DNA of 64,000 nt from JAGOEX01 sp964630905 (GTDB lineage Bacteria > UBP6 > UBA1177): positions 58,347 to 122,346 of the forward strand of contig CAZVWR010000002.1 of NCBI GenBank assembly GCA_964630905.1. The letters are read 5' to 3'. Positions 49,653 to 59,676 of the stretch are shown one piece after another. Position 1 is the first letter of the stretch. Each line of letters opens with the position of its first letter. The notes below the pieces were generated by a model. The model was not told the DNA's origin and ran no database searches. It saw only the letters and a program-made list of their open reading frames with translations. The translations under genes and the position numbers were made by a program.

Positions 49653-51512
49653 ATGAGACAGATCATTCTTGGAATATCGGCTTTTTATCATGACAGTGCG
49701 GCATCACTTTTAATTGACGGAGAGATCATTGCGGCGGCTCACGAAGAGCGGTTCACAAGGAAAAAACATACGGCTGAGTTTCCGGTGAATGCAGTCAGAT
49801 TCGTTCTTGATGAAGCAGGAATTACTCTTGATGATGTGACAGTCATTGCTTTTTATGACAAGCCCTACATCAAATTTGAACGGCTTCTTGAGACATATCA
49901 TGCATTTGCGCCATATGGGCTGAAAAGTTTTCTTTCAGCAGTACCGGTCTGGATAAAGGAAAAACTTTTCATGAAAGATATGCTCAAAAGCGAATTTGAA
50001 AAGCTGGGGACAAAAATACCTCAAATAGTTTTCCCTGAGCATCACCTTTCACATGCGGCAAGTGCTTTTTATCCGTCACCTTTTGCTGATGCAGCAATAC
50101 TCACTCTTGACGGGGTCGGTGAATGGGCGACAACAACAATATGTCACGGAACCGGTAAAGATATAAAAATATTGAAAGAATTGCACTTTCCTCATTCGAT
50201 CGGTCTTTTATACTCCGCTTTCACCCATTACTGCGGATTCAAAGTTAATTCGGGCGAATACAAGCTGATGGGACTTGCCCCTTATGGAAATCCCGACAGT
50301 GATGAAAAGGAGATATTCAAGAAAAAAACACTTGAAAATCTGGTTGATGTCCGTGAAGACGGTTCAATTCTCTTGAATCAGAAATATTTTGATTATGCCA
50401 CAGGCTTAAGCATGACCAATGATGATAAGTGGCAGGAATTGTTCGGAATTCCAAGAAGAAAATCGGAATCTGACCTTAACCAGAGTTATATGAACATGTC
50501 ATTAGCAATTCAGGAAATAACTGAAGAAGTTGTGATAAAGCTGGCTAAGTCCGCTAAAGAATTAACAAAATCTGATAACATTGTTCTTGCGGGCGGAGTT
50601 GCGCTCAACTGTGTCGCAAACGGAAAACTGCTTAGAGAGCATATATTCAAGGGCTTATGGATCCAGCCTGCGGCAGGTGATGCCGGAGGATCGCTCGGAG
50701 CCGCACTCGCTGCTTACTACATTCATCTGAATAACGAAAGGACTAAAATTGACAAACGGGATTCGATGAAAGGGGCATATCTCGGTCCTGAGTTCGGTGA
50801 TGTTGAAATTGAAAAAGTAGCACGGAAATATCAGGCAAAGTTTGTTAAATACGATGATTTTGACAAACTCTGCGACAAAACTGCCGACCTTTTAAATGGT
50901 GACATTGTCATCGGATGGTTTCAGGGAAGAATGGAATTTGGTCCCCGGGCACTTGGAAACCGCTCGATCCTGGGTGATTCAAGAAGCCCTGAAATGCAGA
51001 AAAAACTGAACCTTAAAATCAAATATCGTGAAGGATTCAGACCATTTGCACCATCAGTCATGGAAGAAGAGATAAAAACTTTCTTTGATCTTGATGACAT
51101 CACTCCCTATATGCTTCTTGTCGCCCCGGTTCAAGAAAAAAGAAGAAATAAAGTTCCTGCAAACTATAATTCTCTGCCTCTTTATGAACGGCTTTACCAT
51201 CTGCGCAGCGATGTGCCGTCTATCACTCATGTTGATTTTTCAGCAAGAATTCAAAGTGTCAGCAAAGAGACAAACCCCAGATACTGGCAGCTCATTGACA
51301 CATTCAGACAGAAAACCGGATTCGGAGTCATCGTCAACACCTCTTTCAATGTCAGAGGCGAACCGATCGTCTGCACTCCCGATGACGCATTCCGCTGTTT
51401 CATGAGAACCGAAATGGATTATCTTGTCATGGGCAACTATTTCTTTGACAAAAAAGAACAGCCCGGCTGGGACAAAAAAGACAACTGGAAAGAAGAATTC
51501 AAACTGGATTGA
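49653..51512 (+). CDS. Carbamoyltransferase (NodU/SxtI family)
   Basis: The 619-residue enzyme has the Kae1/TsaD-like N-terminal domain: SAFYHDSAASLL, PEHHLSHAASAFYPSPFADA and LTLDGVGEW. The C-terminal domain shows GPRALGNRSILGDSR and FRPFAPSVMEEE. It transfers carbamoyl from carbamoyl phosphate to a hydroxyl group through carbamoyl-AMP. The His and Asp metal ligands for the N-terminal site are present. The acceptor is unknown; sugars, lipids and natural products are modified by relatives. The sxtJ-like and DUF5989 neighbours suggest a membrane-linked acceptor such as a surface polysaccharide. Confidence 0.92.
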   Translation: MRQIILGISAFYHDSAASLLIDGEIIAAAHEERFTRKKHTAEFPVNAVRFVLDEAGITLDDVTVIAFYDKPYIKFERLLETYHAFAPYGLKSFLSAVPVWIKEKLFMKDMLKSEFEKLGTKIPQIVFPEHHLSHAASAFYPSPFADAAILTLDGVGEWATTTICHGTGKDIKILKELHFPHSIGLLYSAFTHYCGFKVNSGEYKLMGLAPYGNPDSDEKEIFKKKTLENLVDVREDGSILLNQKYFDYATGLSMTNDDKWQELFGIPRRKSESDLNQSYMNMSLAIQEITEEVVIKLAKSAKELTKSDNIVLAGGVALNCVANGKLLREHIFKGLWIQPAAGDAGGSLGAALAAYYIHLNNERTKIDKRDSMKGAYLGPEFGDVEIEKVARKYQAKFVKYDDFDKLCDKTADLLNGDIVIGWFQGRMEFGPRALGNRSILGDSRSPEMQKKLNLKIKYREGFRPFAPSVMEEEIKTFFDLDDITPYMLLVAPVQEKRRNKVPANYNSLPLYERLYHLRSDVPSITHVDFSARIQSVSKETNPRYWQLIDTFRQKTGFGVIVNTSFNVRGEPIVCTPDDAFRCFMRTEMDYLVMGNYFFDKKEQPGWDKKDNWKEEFKLD

Positions 51513-51582
51513 TGATCTGCTCAACGGATTATTTGTTTTAAAATCGCTTAACATCTTTGAATTTTATGTGACTAAACTGTCT

Positions 51583-51644
51583 GACTATTTTGCACGATAT
51601 TGCAAAAAAGTCTTGACTATCTTGCAATTTGTTGCAGAATAGTC
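51583..51644 (+). promoter_or_regulatory. Two tandem 30-bp inverted repeats before an ATPase gene
   Basis: IR1 (51583-51612) is GACTATTTTGCA, 6 bases, TGCAAAAAAGTC. IR2 (51615-51644) is GACTATCTTGCA, 6 bases, TGCAGAATAGTC. They are direct repeats of each other with a 32-base period and end 3 bases before the ATG, with no ribosome-binding site between. They look like a double operator or RNA hairpins controlling the gene. Confidence 0.7.
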
Positions 51645-51646
51645 GT

Positions 51647-52762
51647 ATGAAAAGGGAGCAGAAAGAGCAGATCCTTAAAGATCTTGAAAAGAAAATAGTT
51701 TTTATTGTAGGTCCAAGACAGGTGGGCAAAACCTGGCTTGCAAAAGAGATCGCAAAAGATTTTAAAAAACCGGTTTATCTTAATTACGATAGAGCGGAAG
51801 ACAGGTCCATTATAAAGAATGAAAGCTGGCTCACTTCAACTGATCTTCTTATTTTTGATGAACTTCACAAAATGAAAGGATGGAAAAATTATCTTAAAGG
51901 TGTTTTTGATACTAAGCCGGAACAGATGAAAATTCTTGTTACGGGAAGTGCACGACTTTCAACTTTCAAAAAAAGCGGTGATTCGCTTGCCGGAAGATTC
52001 TTTTCACACACGCTTCTTCCCTTTTCCCCATCTGAGCTGAAAGATACTGAGTTTTCCAAAAATATTGAAAGATTCATGGAGCGGGGCGGTTTTCCTGAGC
52101 CGTTTCTTGCTGAAAACATTAATGATTCCAATAGATGGCGACTTCAGTATATTGACGGATTAATCCGAACAGACATCCTTGACTTTGAGAAAGTTCATGA
52201 TCTGAGAGCTCTTGAAACAGTTCTTGAACTTTTAAGGGGCAGAGTCGGTTCAACAGTTTCATATTCCTCAATTGCAAACGATGTGGGAATTGCTCCAAAC
52301 ACTGTTAAAAAATATATTCAGATATTTGAAGCACTTTATATTGTTTTCCGACTGACCCCTTTTTCAAAAAATATTGCAAGATCTCTTATGAAAGAGCCGA
52401 AAATATATTTTTATGATACAGGTCTGGTTAATGGAGACAACGGTGCGAAATTCGAAAATCTTGTTGCAGTTTCTCTTTTAAAGCATGTTCTTGCAAAAAG
52501 AGAGCTGGAAGGAATTGCATGGGATCTTAATTATATAAGGACCAAAGATAAAAAAGAGATAGATTTCTGTATTGTAAAAAACGGTGATGCAAAACATTTT
52601 ATCGAAGCAAAATTTTCTGATCCATCTGCAACTCCCGCTTTGGCAGTTTTTTCTGAAAAATTTAAGATTCCTGCCACACAAGTTGTCTTTGATCTTAAAA
52701 GAGAAAGAAAAGAATCAAATTTTGAGATTGTTACTGCTTCTTCATTTCTTAGTGAGATTTAG
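51647..52762 (+). CDS. AAA_14/DUF4143 ATPase
   Basis: The 371-residue protein has a Walker A GPRQVGKT (about 22-29), Walker B LLIFDELHKM, sensor-like ILVTGSAR, and then the DUF4143 part with a winged-helix-like segment and KKEIDFCIVK near the C-terminus. The last element recalls a PD-(D/E)XK-type core (EIDF...FIEAK). These STAND-related or AAA_14 ATPases are common and often solitary; no cellular role is established. Two tandem inverted repeats abut the start codon. Confidence 0.9.
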   Translation: MKREQKEQILKDLEKKIVFIVGPRQVGKTWLAKEIAKDFKKPVYLNYDRAEDRSIIKNESWLTSTDLLIFDELHKMKGWKNYLKGVFDTKPEQMKILVTGSARLSTFKKSGDSLAGRFFSHTLLPFSPSELKDTEFSKNIERFMERGGFPEPFLAENINDSNRWRLQYIDGLIRTDILDFEKVHDLRALETVLELLRGRVGSTVSYSSIANDVGIAPNTVKKYIQIFEALYIVFRLTPFSKNIARSLMKEPKIYFYDTGLVNGDNGAKFENLVAVSLLKHVLAKRELEGIAWDLNYIRTKDKKEIDFCIVKNGDAKHFIEAKFSDPSATPALAVFSEKFKIPATQVVFDLKRERKESNFEIVTASSFLSEI

Positions 52763-52932
52763 ATTTTACTGACTCTTTGTCAAAAAACATCACGACAAAA
52801 TAAATCTCCGCTGATAGCAACTCCTGCAAGATTTTCTGTAAGTCTGAACTTAATCATATTTTATCCTCTCTAAAAAACATCTGAAAACAACTAAATGATT
52901 AAGGTGGTTTCGTCAAGGTTATTTGTTCGTGT

Positions 52933-54489
52933 TTAAATCACCACCACGGAACACCCTGAATCCTTCTTTCCAACAGGGTTTACGGGCTGGTCGTCGTCAA
53001 GGGACACTTCATCGTCGGGTGTTTCGTTGCTGTCGGGGTCAATTGTGTTATCGTTGACTTCTTCTGAATCGGTTTTGGGGTTATCTGAGTCGTTTGAGAT
53101 TTCATCGGGAATTTCGTTGTCTGTTGTTTCGTTATCGGTGATCTCTTCATCGGGTTCTTCTGTTTCACTGCAGAGTGATGTATCAAATGTGCAGTCATTT
53201 TTGCATGTCAGAAGTCCTGAATTGAAACCGGTGAGGTCTTTGCATGCAACTCCGTTAGTGAAATATGTGTCGCATTCTTCGTCTTCATCAACGACTCCGT
53301 TTCCGCATTCTGAATATGTTTTGACGGGGAGCTGCATGGTTGTGCAGTGAATTGATCCGCCCCAGATTATCATGTTGTTTGAGTCAACTCCGACGAGTGT
53401 GTGTCTCGGCATGAGTTGTTGATATATTTTTAACGCATCTTCATCGGTTCCTCTGCCGTAAACGGGGATGATGACATGGTCATTTACAATTGTGGAATTT
53501 GTGTGTGTGTATTGAACTCTCCATGTATCACCATAAGCGGAGTAATCGCCAAAAGTCATCGGAATTCTCACAATATTCCATTCCCCGCCATCTGGTTTGG
53601 GTGTATTTGCATAAAACTCTGCAGCGGCATCAAGAGCGGCTATTTCAGCGGCAGATGCTCCGAGTTCAGCGGTTGAATAACTTACAATTATTGTGTTCTG
53701 ATCAAGGATCTTTGAGAACATGTCAATGTGTGTTGTTCCTTCATCAGGAAGCGGCTCCGGATGATGAATTCCATTGCTGCAGTTTAGATAATCAATATAA
53801 ACGGCATCAACTTCAGCTTTGGTCCAGCCGTAATATTTTGTATTTTCATCTACAACACCCGTTGAAGCCCAGCATGTGCCAAACCCGTCGGTCATGAAAT
53901 TGCCCCCTTCGGTGTGAAGTCCTGTCGAAAACATCTCTTCATTCCAGAGAGTTGCAAGTTTACCGTTTATTGCGTTGTCATCTTTTCTGTCGTCATAGTA
54001 TTCGTGGTTGACTATCGCTCTTACTCCGTCAACATAAATTTGCCATGGGCCGTAATCTCTTGTCCAGTTGGCATCATAGTTATAATCAAGGAACACTACA
54101 TTGTTCGCATCTATTCCGTTCGGGGTCAGAATGTTATTTGTGATTTTTGTTATATCGTTGCCCGAATAACCGTTCGTTGAATCAGCAATGATGTAAGGCG
54201 TTGCGTCTGCTGCGATTATCGCTTTTATCATTGCCGCATAATAATCTTCAAGCTCGTCCGAGTAAGTCGGGACCTGAATGATAACACCCTCCATCGGTGC
54301 AAACTCTGCCGGAGTATAAATTGTTTTACTGCCTGGCGGTGGTGTAAGCATGGGAAGAAATCTGTAATCAATTGGATTTCTTTCATAATTTTTGGTTTTC
54401 CAGGCAGGAAGAGGCGTTTTTTTAACATCTTGTGAATAAACAGAACTGAAAATCATCAGAATCAGAACGATAACACTTAATCTTTTCAT
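52933..54489 (-). CDS. Secreted peptidyl-arginine/agmatine deiminase-like protein
   Basis: The 518-residue protein has a signal peptide (RLSVIVLILMIFSSVYSQ) and a deiminase domain (about 55-395) of the PAD_porph family. Catalytic motifs are complete: NWTRDYGPW (Asp), HTEGGNF, THIDMFSK (His and Asp) and GGSIHCTTMQLP (nucleophilic Cys). A Cys module (CGNGVVDEDEECD...) and a long Asp/Glu/Asn linker follow, ending in KKDSGCSVVVI. Cytoplasmic agmatine deiminases lack the signal and linker, so a secreted, surface-anchored citrulline-forming enzyme like that of Porphyromonas is more likely. The short C-terminal Cys-containing end may be a sorting tail. Confidence 0.85.
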   Translation of the reverse strand: MKRLSVIVLILMIFSSVYSQDVKKTPLPAWKTKNYERNPIDYRFLPMLTPPPGSKTIYTPAEFAPMEGVIIQVPTYSDELEDYYAAMIKAIIAADATPYIIADSTNGYSGNDITKITNNILTPNGIDANNVVFLDYNYDANWTRDYGPWQIYVDGVRAIVNHEYYDDRKDDNAINGKLATLWNEEMFSTGLHTEGGNFMTDGFGTCWASTGVVDENTKYYGWTKAEVDAVYIDYLNCSNGIHHPEPLPDEGTTHIDMFSKILDQNTIIVSYSTAELGASAAEIAALDAAAEFYANTPKPDGGEWNIVRIPMTFGDYSAYGDTWRVQYTHTNSTIVNDHVIIPVYGRGTDEDALKIYQQLMPRHTLVGVDSNNMIIWGGSIHCTTMQLPVKTYSECGNGVVDEDEECDTYFTNGVACKDLTGFNSGLLTCKNDCTFDTSLCSETEEPDEEITDNETTDNEIPDEISNDSDNPKTDSEEVNDNTIDPDSNETPDDEVSLDDDQPVNPVGKKDSGCSVVVI

Positions 54490-54589
54490 TTTACCCTCGC
54501 AGACAAAGTACGAAGCGGAGTATAGCCCTTTACAGAATAAAGTAAATAAGTAAATTACCGGCTGCAGCAATGTTATTGGAGGTGTCTTA

Positions 54590-55765
54590 ATGAAAAATAG
54601 TTACTTGAAACTTTTCGGGATTGAAAAAGGGTTTACCGCTTTAAACCACGGTTCGTTCGGGGCGTGTCCTACTGAAATTATCAATTATCAGTTTGAGCTG
54701 ATAAAAAAAATGGAGTCTCTTCCGACAAGGTTTTTTACCCGCATTATCAAGCCGCTGATAGCCGAATCCATGGAAATATTAAGCGGTTTTGTGAATGCCC
54801 CCGCCAATGACATGGTTTTTGTGAGAAACGCGACAACTGCTTCTAATGCTGTAATAAATTCGATACATTTTGAGAAAGGTGACGAAATTGTCACAACAAA
54901 CCTGATCTATGGTTCGTGCAGAAACGCCATTGATCATGCGGCAAAAACAAAAGGAGCTGTAGTTAAAAAGGCGGTCATTCCCTTCCCTGTCAAAAGTGAA
55001 AATGAAATCACTGAATTAATACTTGGACTTATCACAAAAAGAACAAAGCTGATTTTCATCGACCATGTGACAAGCGAAACTGCAATGATCATGCCAGTCA
55101 AGAAGATCTGTGATGAAGCAAACCGGCTCGGGATCGATATTTTCATTGACGGAGCACACGCCCCCGGGATGATTCCTCTTGATATTTCAGCAATAAATCC
55201 GACTTATTACACTGGCAACTGCCACAAATGGATATGTGCTCCGAAAGGAAGTGCCTTTTTATATGTAAGACCCGATAGACAGGAAAGCACCATTCCGCCG
55301 GTAATCAGCAATTATTTCCGTCAGGGCGAAACGGCAAATGAAAAACTTCATAATTCCTTTGACTGGTCAGGGACCATGGATTACACAAGTCACGCATGTG
55401 TCGGAAAAACGATTGAATATCTTAGAAATAATGTTGACGGCGGATGGAACGAAATTATGAAAAGAAATCATGAACTTGCAGTGACAGGCCGCAACATCAT
55501 CGTAAAAAAACTTCACCTCAACCAGTATCTGTCTGATGAGCTCATCGGCTCCATGTCGACAATTAAACTCGATTTAACAACAGTCAAAGACCCCTCTACA
55601 GGACTTGATGTCATCCAGATGAAACTTCTTGATGAATATAAGATCGAAGCACTCATAACAACACTTTTTCCGACAAACGAAAGGATCTTGAGAATAAGTG
55701 CCGCACTATATAATAATGAAAACGACTATGAACAACTTGCTGAAGCGTTGAAAAAGACGGTTTAG
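54590..55765 (+). CDS. PLP-dependent class V aminotransferase (isopenicillin-N-epimerase-like)
   Basis: The 391-residue protein starts ALNHGSFGACPTEI and has FVRNATTASN (PLP phosphate), DIFIDGAHAPGMIPLDI (the Asp that contacts PLP nitrogen) and YYTGNCHKWICAPKG with the PLP Lys in CHKW. This fits the class V group annotated as isopenicillin N epimerase-like or cysteine desulfurase-like. No mobile sulfur-transfer Cys loop is evident, so desulfurase activity is unlikely. The substrate is unknown. GGAGG lies upstream of the ATG. Confidence 0.88.
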   Translation: MKNSYLKLFGIEKGFTALNHGSFGACPTEIINYQFELIKKMESLPTRFFTRIIKPLIAESMEILSGFVNAPANDMVFVRNATTASNAVINSIHFEKGDEIVTTNLIYGSCRNAIDHAAKTKGAVVKKAVIPFPVKSENEITELILGLITKRTKLIFIDHVTSETAMIMPVKKICDEANRLGIDIFIDGAHAPGMIPLDISAINPTYYTGNCHKWICAPKGSAFLYVRPDRQESTIPPVISNYFRQGETANEKLHNSFDWSGTMDYTSHACVGKTIEYLRNNVDGGWNEIMKRNHELAVTGRNIIVKKLHLNQYLSDELIGSMSTIKLDLTTVKDPSTGLDVIQMKLLDEYKIEALITTLFPTNERILRISAALYNNENDYEQLAEALKKTV

Positions 55766-55867
55766 TCCTGCAATTCATCAAAATGACACCTGAGTCTAAT
55801 TTTGTTGCTTTATCTTTCCTTTGTTTATATTATGCCCTGTGTTGTGAACCTTTTGAAGGAGAATTTA

Positions 55868-57169
55868 ATGATGAATATGAATATGAACTTTATGTCCGGG
55901 TGGGAAGCCAAGATACAGGAACTCAAGGAAAAATATGCGTTGATGTGCTCAATTCCATCTCTCAATATAGGCCAGAAAAAAGCTGAGACCGCCATTGTTC
56001 AGGGCGGAATGGGTGTTGGAATATCACTATCCGGTCTTGCCTCTGCGGTTGCGAAAGAGGGTGGAATCGGTGTAATCGCGGCAAATGCGATCGGAATGAT
56101 CGAGAGCGATTATTTTTCAAATCACATTGAAGCAAATGTCCGGGCATTAAGAAGTGAGATTTCAAAAGCGAGAAATAGCGGAAACGGCATGATCGGTGTC
56201 AACATAATGGTTGCAGTTGACTGTTTTCAGGAACTTCTCCATGCGGCAATTGAGGAGAAAGTCGATATTCTTTTTCTTGGTGCCGGATTGCCGATAAAGA
56301 ACATCCCGGTCGAAAAGATCAGAGCGGCTGGAGTTTCAGTCGTTCCGATAGTAAGTTCGGGCAGAGCGGCAAAACTCATTTTCAAATCTTGGGAAAAGAA
56401 CTATAACGACATTCCGGACGGAGTTGTTGTCGAAGGGCCGAAAGCGGGCGGACATCTCGGTTTTAAATATGATCAGATCGATGACCCTGCTTATGCTCTT
56501 GAAAAACTTGTTCCTGAAGTGGTTGAATCTCTTAAGGAATTTGAACAAAGGCATCTTCGCGAACTTCCAGTGATCGCGGCAGGCGGAATTTTTACCGGTG
56601 AAGATATTTTCAAATTTATCAAGCTTGGCGCAAAGGGCGTTCAGCTCGGCACCCGTTTTGTCGCAACAGACGAATGCGACGCAGACATCAGATTCAAAGA
56701 GGCGTATGTCAATGCAAGTGAAGGAGATGTCACAATAATAAGCAGTCCCGTCGGACTTCCCGGAAGAGCGATAAACAACACATTTTTAAAAGAAGTGAGT
56801 GACGGAGTTAAAAAATATTTCAGATGTCCTTCAAGATGTCTTGAAAGCTGTGGCGCAAAAGATGCAAAATACTGCATTTCCGAAGCACTCGACAACGCAA
56901 GAAGGGGCGATCTTAATAATGGATTTGCCTTTGCCGGATCAAATGTCCACCGCGTTGAGGAAATAGTTCCTGTCAGGGATCTTATCAGCACATTGAAAAA
57001 TGAATATACAATGGCCGTTTTTTATGACTATCTTAAAACAGAATACGAAAGAATGGCTGAAAAACTTGCTTCAAAAAGAGAAGAATACGAACTGCTCATG
57101 CAGAAGTTTTCACAACTGACCGAAGACATGGCGCTTATCGGCAAGACAATCTCAACAATACCGAAATAA
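55868..57169 (+). CDS. Nitronate monooxygenase-like FMN protein
   Basis: The 433-residue protein belongs to the NPD/2-nitropropane dioxygenase group: IVQGGMGVGISLSGLASAVA, FLGAGLP, VVVEGPKAGGHLGF (with the usual His), VIAAGGIFTGEDI and GVQLGTRFVAT. It would bind FMN in a TIM barrel. A Cys cluster (CPSRCLESCGAKDAKYC) and a C-terminal coiled coil of about 45 residues are extra features compared with short members. ATG 55868 follows GAAGGAG; the longer upstream frame lacks a site. Confidence 0.88.
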   Translation: MMNMNMNFMSGWEAKIQELKEKYALMCSIPSLNIGQKKAETAIVQGGMGVGISLSGLASAVAKEGGIGVIAANAIGMIESDYFSNHIEANVRALRSEISKARNSGNGMIGVNIMVAVDCFQELLHAAIEEKVDILFLGAGLPIKNIPVEKIRAAGVSVVPIVSSGRAAKLIFKSWEKNYNDIPDGVVVEGPKAGGHLGFKYDQIDDPAYALEKLVPEVVESLKEFEQRHLRELPVIAAGGIFTGEDIFKFIKLGAKGVQLGTRFVATDECDADIRFKEAYVNASEGDVTIISSPVGLPGRAINNTFLKEVSDGVKKYFRCPSRCLESCGAKDAKYCISEALDNARRGDLNNGFAFAGSNVHRVEEIVPVRDLISTLKNEYTMAVFYDYLKTEYERMAEKLASKREEYELLMQKFSQLTEDMALIGKTISTIPK

Positions 57170-57299
57170 AATAATCTTTTTATTTCCCCTGTCTTCACAT
57201 CTTTTGGATTATCGGGTTGAGGTGTGTAATTTCCTTCCAATAAATAAAAATCTGTGTTAAAAGTCACTATATCGGTTGAATGTTTGATTTGGGATTTGT

Positions 57300-58079
57300 A
57301 TGTTAAGAAAATATCTGGTTGTTATAATTATTTTTTCATTTATGTTTGCGTTTTCTGCTGAAACAGACTGGGCAAAAATTAAGTCAGCCGCGGAAAAGAA
57401 GAAAACAGAATTGTTATACAAATCAGAAACAAGTAGGGAAGTGGCCGTTCCACTTCTTATAATCGGTCCGGTTCTTGCAGGTGCAGGGTTCGGGCTTTTT
57501 CTTCACGACAAAGCGTTTGATGGAAAAAACTCACCCTCTGCTCAATATTCCCTCATGTTTGCAGGACTATCATTGATTGGAACAGGAGTGACATTCAACT
57601 ATTACTCGGATTACTATCGAAATCGCTATCAGGCATATGATATTGTCACTCAAAAGGAGTTTGATCCTGAAATGAGAGCTAATTCAAAAAACTTTTTCAC
57701 GCAAGTCGAAAATCAGGCAAGAAAATCAACTGTGAAAACATTGAGAATTCACGGCACGGTATTGATTTTACTGTCTTTGCCATTGTTTGCTCTTTCAAGT
57801 TATTCCATTATTGAAACATGGGGGTATTGGGAAAAAAATGGGCTTCCAGGCCCTAATATAATGATAGCGCCATTCATCACTGGTTTTATATTTTTATCAG
57901 AAATTCATAACTTTTTCTTTGGCATTGCATCGTTGACCGGCGGGATAATAATGCTTGCCAAAGCATCAAAATGGGAAAAGCTCAGCACAGAACCATCCAT
58001 TTTTACTTTAAACAGCATTGCCCCAATAATCGATCCGGTTTCAAAAACTTACGGGTTGAGTCTGGGATTTTCGTTTTAG
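57300..58079 (+). CDS. Membrane protein with signal peptide, unknown function
   Basis: The 259-residue protein starts with a signal-like segment (LVVIIIFSFMFAFSAET) and has four or five further hydrophobic segments (VAVPLLIIGPVLAGAGFGLF, YSLMFAGLSLIGTGVTF, LILLSLPLFALSSY, FITGFIFLSE, FFGIASLTGGIIML). The end, YGLSLGFSF, resembles an outer-membrane-type C-terminal Phe, but the helices argue for the inner membrane. No family is recognised. It converges with the next gene. Confidence 0.65.
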   Translation: MLRKYLVVIIIFSFMFAFSAETDWAKIKSAAEKKKTELLYKSETSREVAVPLLIIGPVLAGAGFGLFLHDKAFDGKNSPSAQYSLMFAGLSLIGTGVTFNYYSDYYRNRYQAYDIVTQKEFDPEMRANSKNFFTQVENQARKSTVKTLRIHGTVLILLSLPLFALSSYSIIETWGYWEKNGLPGPNIMIAPFITGFIFLSEIHNFFFGIASLTGGIIMLAKASKWEKLSTEPSIFTLNSIAPIIDPVSKTYGLSLGFSF

Positions 58080-58080
58080 A

Positions 58081-59676
58081 TTATTTCTTCTTTAAGACTG
58101 GTGTTTCGGGCATATATTCATCATAAAGACACTGGTCGGGATATTCTTTGCAGTAACATTCCATATCACGAAGTCTATGACCTCCTGTGGGCTGCCACAT
58201 TATATATTTGCCTTCGACTTTACTATATACATATCCCATCGGATTCCCATATGGATCTGGATTCGGAAAACAGACTTTTTTATCTTTGCTTACTGAATAA
58301 TAACAAACCCTGTAATCAACATCAACTTCCGAGAACTGATAAAGTTCCTCAAGCACAAGAACATCCCCATCCCACTGACCGGGAATAAAAGAAATAAGAT
58401 CAGATGATTTTTCAAGATCAAGCTTGGTATAAACGATCTCTTCATTTGTTATATCAGCCATATAAAGCTGATGATATCCTTCTTCTGCTGTATATATCAC
58501 TAAGTTTTCATCTGTCCTTTTTACTGCCGGTGAAGTCGCCTTTTCTCCTTCCCGGTTCACTTTTCTGCAACCGGTTTCAATATTGGTCGGGGATTTGGTG
58601 AGATCACACGCCCACACACTGCTGTTATAGCTGAAAAATGCGGTGTCTCCATGTATTTGAGAATAAGCCGTTTTGCCTTCCCCCAGTTTTGTCCATTTCC
58701 AGTCATTTACAGATGCATACAATATTTCCTGGGGACCGGTGCCGTCAACCCTCTGAACATTAATAATTACAAATTTCTCTCCAATAGCTGGGGGGTACAA
58801 AAACTGAACTTTGTTTATGTCATTTGTATAAGCAACTTCATATTTCCATCCATCCTCAACCTTCAATGATGAAACAACATAGGTTTTCAAATCAATAGTG
58901 TTGCCAGTAATAAAAAGAAATCTGTTGTTTTTATATGCTTGTTTTGAATCAGCGTTTGTAACCATCGTATATTTTCCGGTTGATATTTCATACAACAAAC
59001 TTCCCGAAACCATATATTTTCCATCAACCTGCTTCCCTGCAGTGGCATACATACCTATTTTCCCTTCCCAGATGTCTCCCTGTTTAAACACCCCTGTCGA
59101 ACCGTGATATATTTTTGACACAGCTTCAAAATCACACTTGCCTATTGTCGGAGCATCGTTTTTTATCGCCTTTTCTGTTACATCACAAGGAAGAGGATAA
59201 CAGTAATATTCCGGATATTCCTCTACGATCCTTCGATTATTCATTTCCCACAGATTCCTGACACACTGGGGGTCATTTGCAGGTGCAGGAAGATCACACT
59301 TTCTGCAGAATGTTATTTTACCATCACCGTCTTTATACGGGAATCCTGCGTTTAGAAGATTCGGGCAGTCGGGATCGCCATCTTTTCCAGCAGGATAGTC
59401 GTAATCAGGAAGTTCAATGTCGTTAGATTCGTCAGGTAGGCTATCTTTATCTTCAGAAATATCCACATCCTGCTTTACCAAGTCAAAATCATCAGATTCA
59501 TCAGCAACTTCAATAATATCAGACTCTTCATCAGGATTATCATTGTTTTCGTTATGGTCAGAATCAAGGTCTGAATTGTCATAATCAGGCAAATCATCAG
59601 AATCATGGTTCTGACTTTTCCCGTTACATGCCGTGCATGACCAAAAAACCAGAATAATTACTGCAAAATACTTCAT
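58081..59676 (-). CDS. Lipoprotein with acidic linker and propeller-like domain
   Basis: The 531-residue protein has a lipobox (FAVIILVFWSCTAC), an Asp/Glu/Asn/Ser linker to about residue 95, a Cys-rich part and a long beta-rich region (about 190-500). Repeating strands such as KYMVSGSLLYEISTGKY, NLVIYTAEEGYHQLYMADI and DTAFFSYNSSVWACDL look like blades of a TolB/WD40-type propeller. The function is unknown; it is likely displayed on the cell surface. It stands alone and converges with the gene at 57300. Confidence 0.75.
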   Translation of the reverse strand: MKYFAVIILVFWSCTACNGKSQNHDSDDLPDYDNSDLDSDHNENNDNPDEESDIIEVADESDDFDLVKQDVDISEDKDSLPDESNDIELPDYDYPAGKDGDPDCPNLLNAGFPYKDGDGKITFCRKCDLPAPANDPQCVRNLWEMNNRRIVEEYPEYYCYPLPCDVTEKAIKNDAPTIGKCDFEAVSKIYHGSTGVFKQGDIWEGKIGMYATAGKQVDGKYMVSGSLLYEISTGKYTMVTNADSKQAYKNNRFLFITGNTIDLKTYVVSSLKVEDGWKYEVAYTNDINKVQFLYPPAIGEKFVIINVQRVDGTGPQEILYASVNDWKWTKLGEGKTAYSQIHGDTAFFSYNSSVWACDLTKSPTNIETGCRKVNREGEKATSPAVKRTDENLVIYTAEEGYHQLYMADITNEEIVYTKLDLEKSSDLISFIPGQWDGDVLVLEELYQFSEVDVDYRVCYYSVSKDKKVCFPNPDPYGNPMGYVYSKVEGKYIMWQPTGGHRLRDMECYCKEYPDQCLYDEYMPETPVLKKK

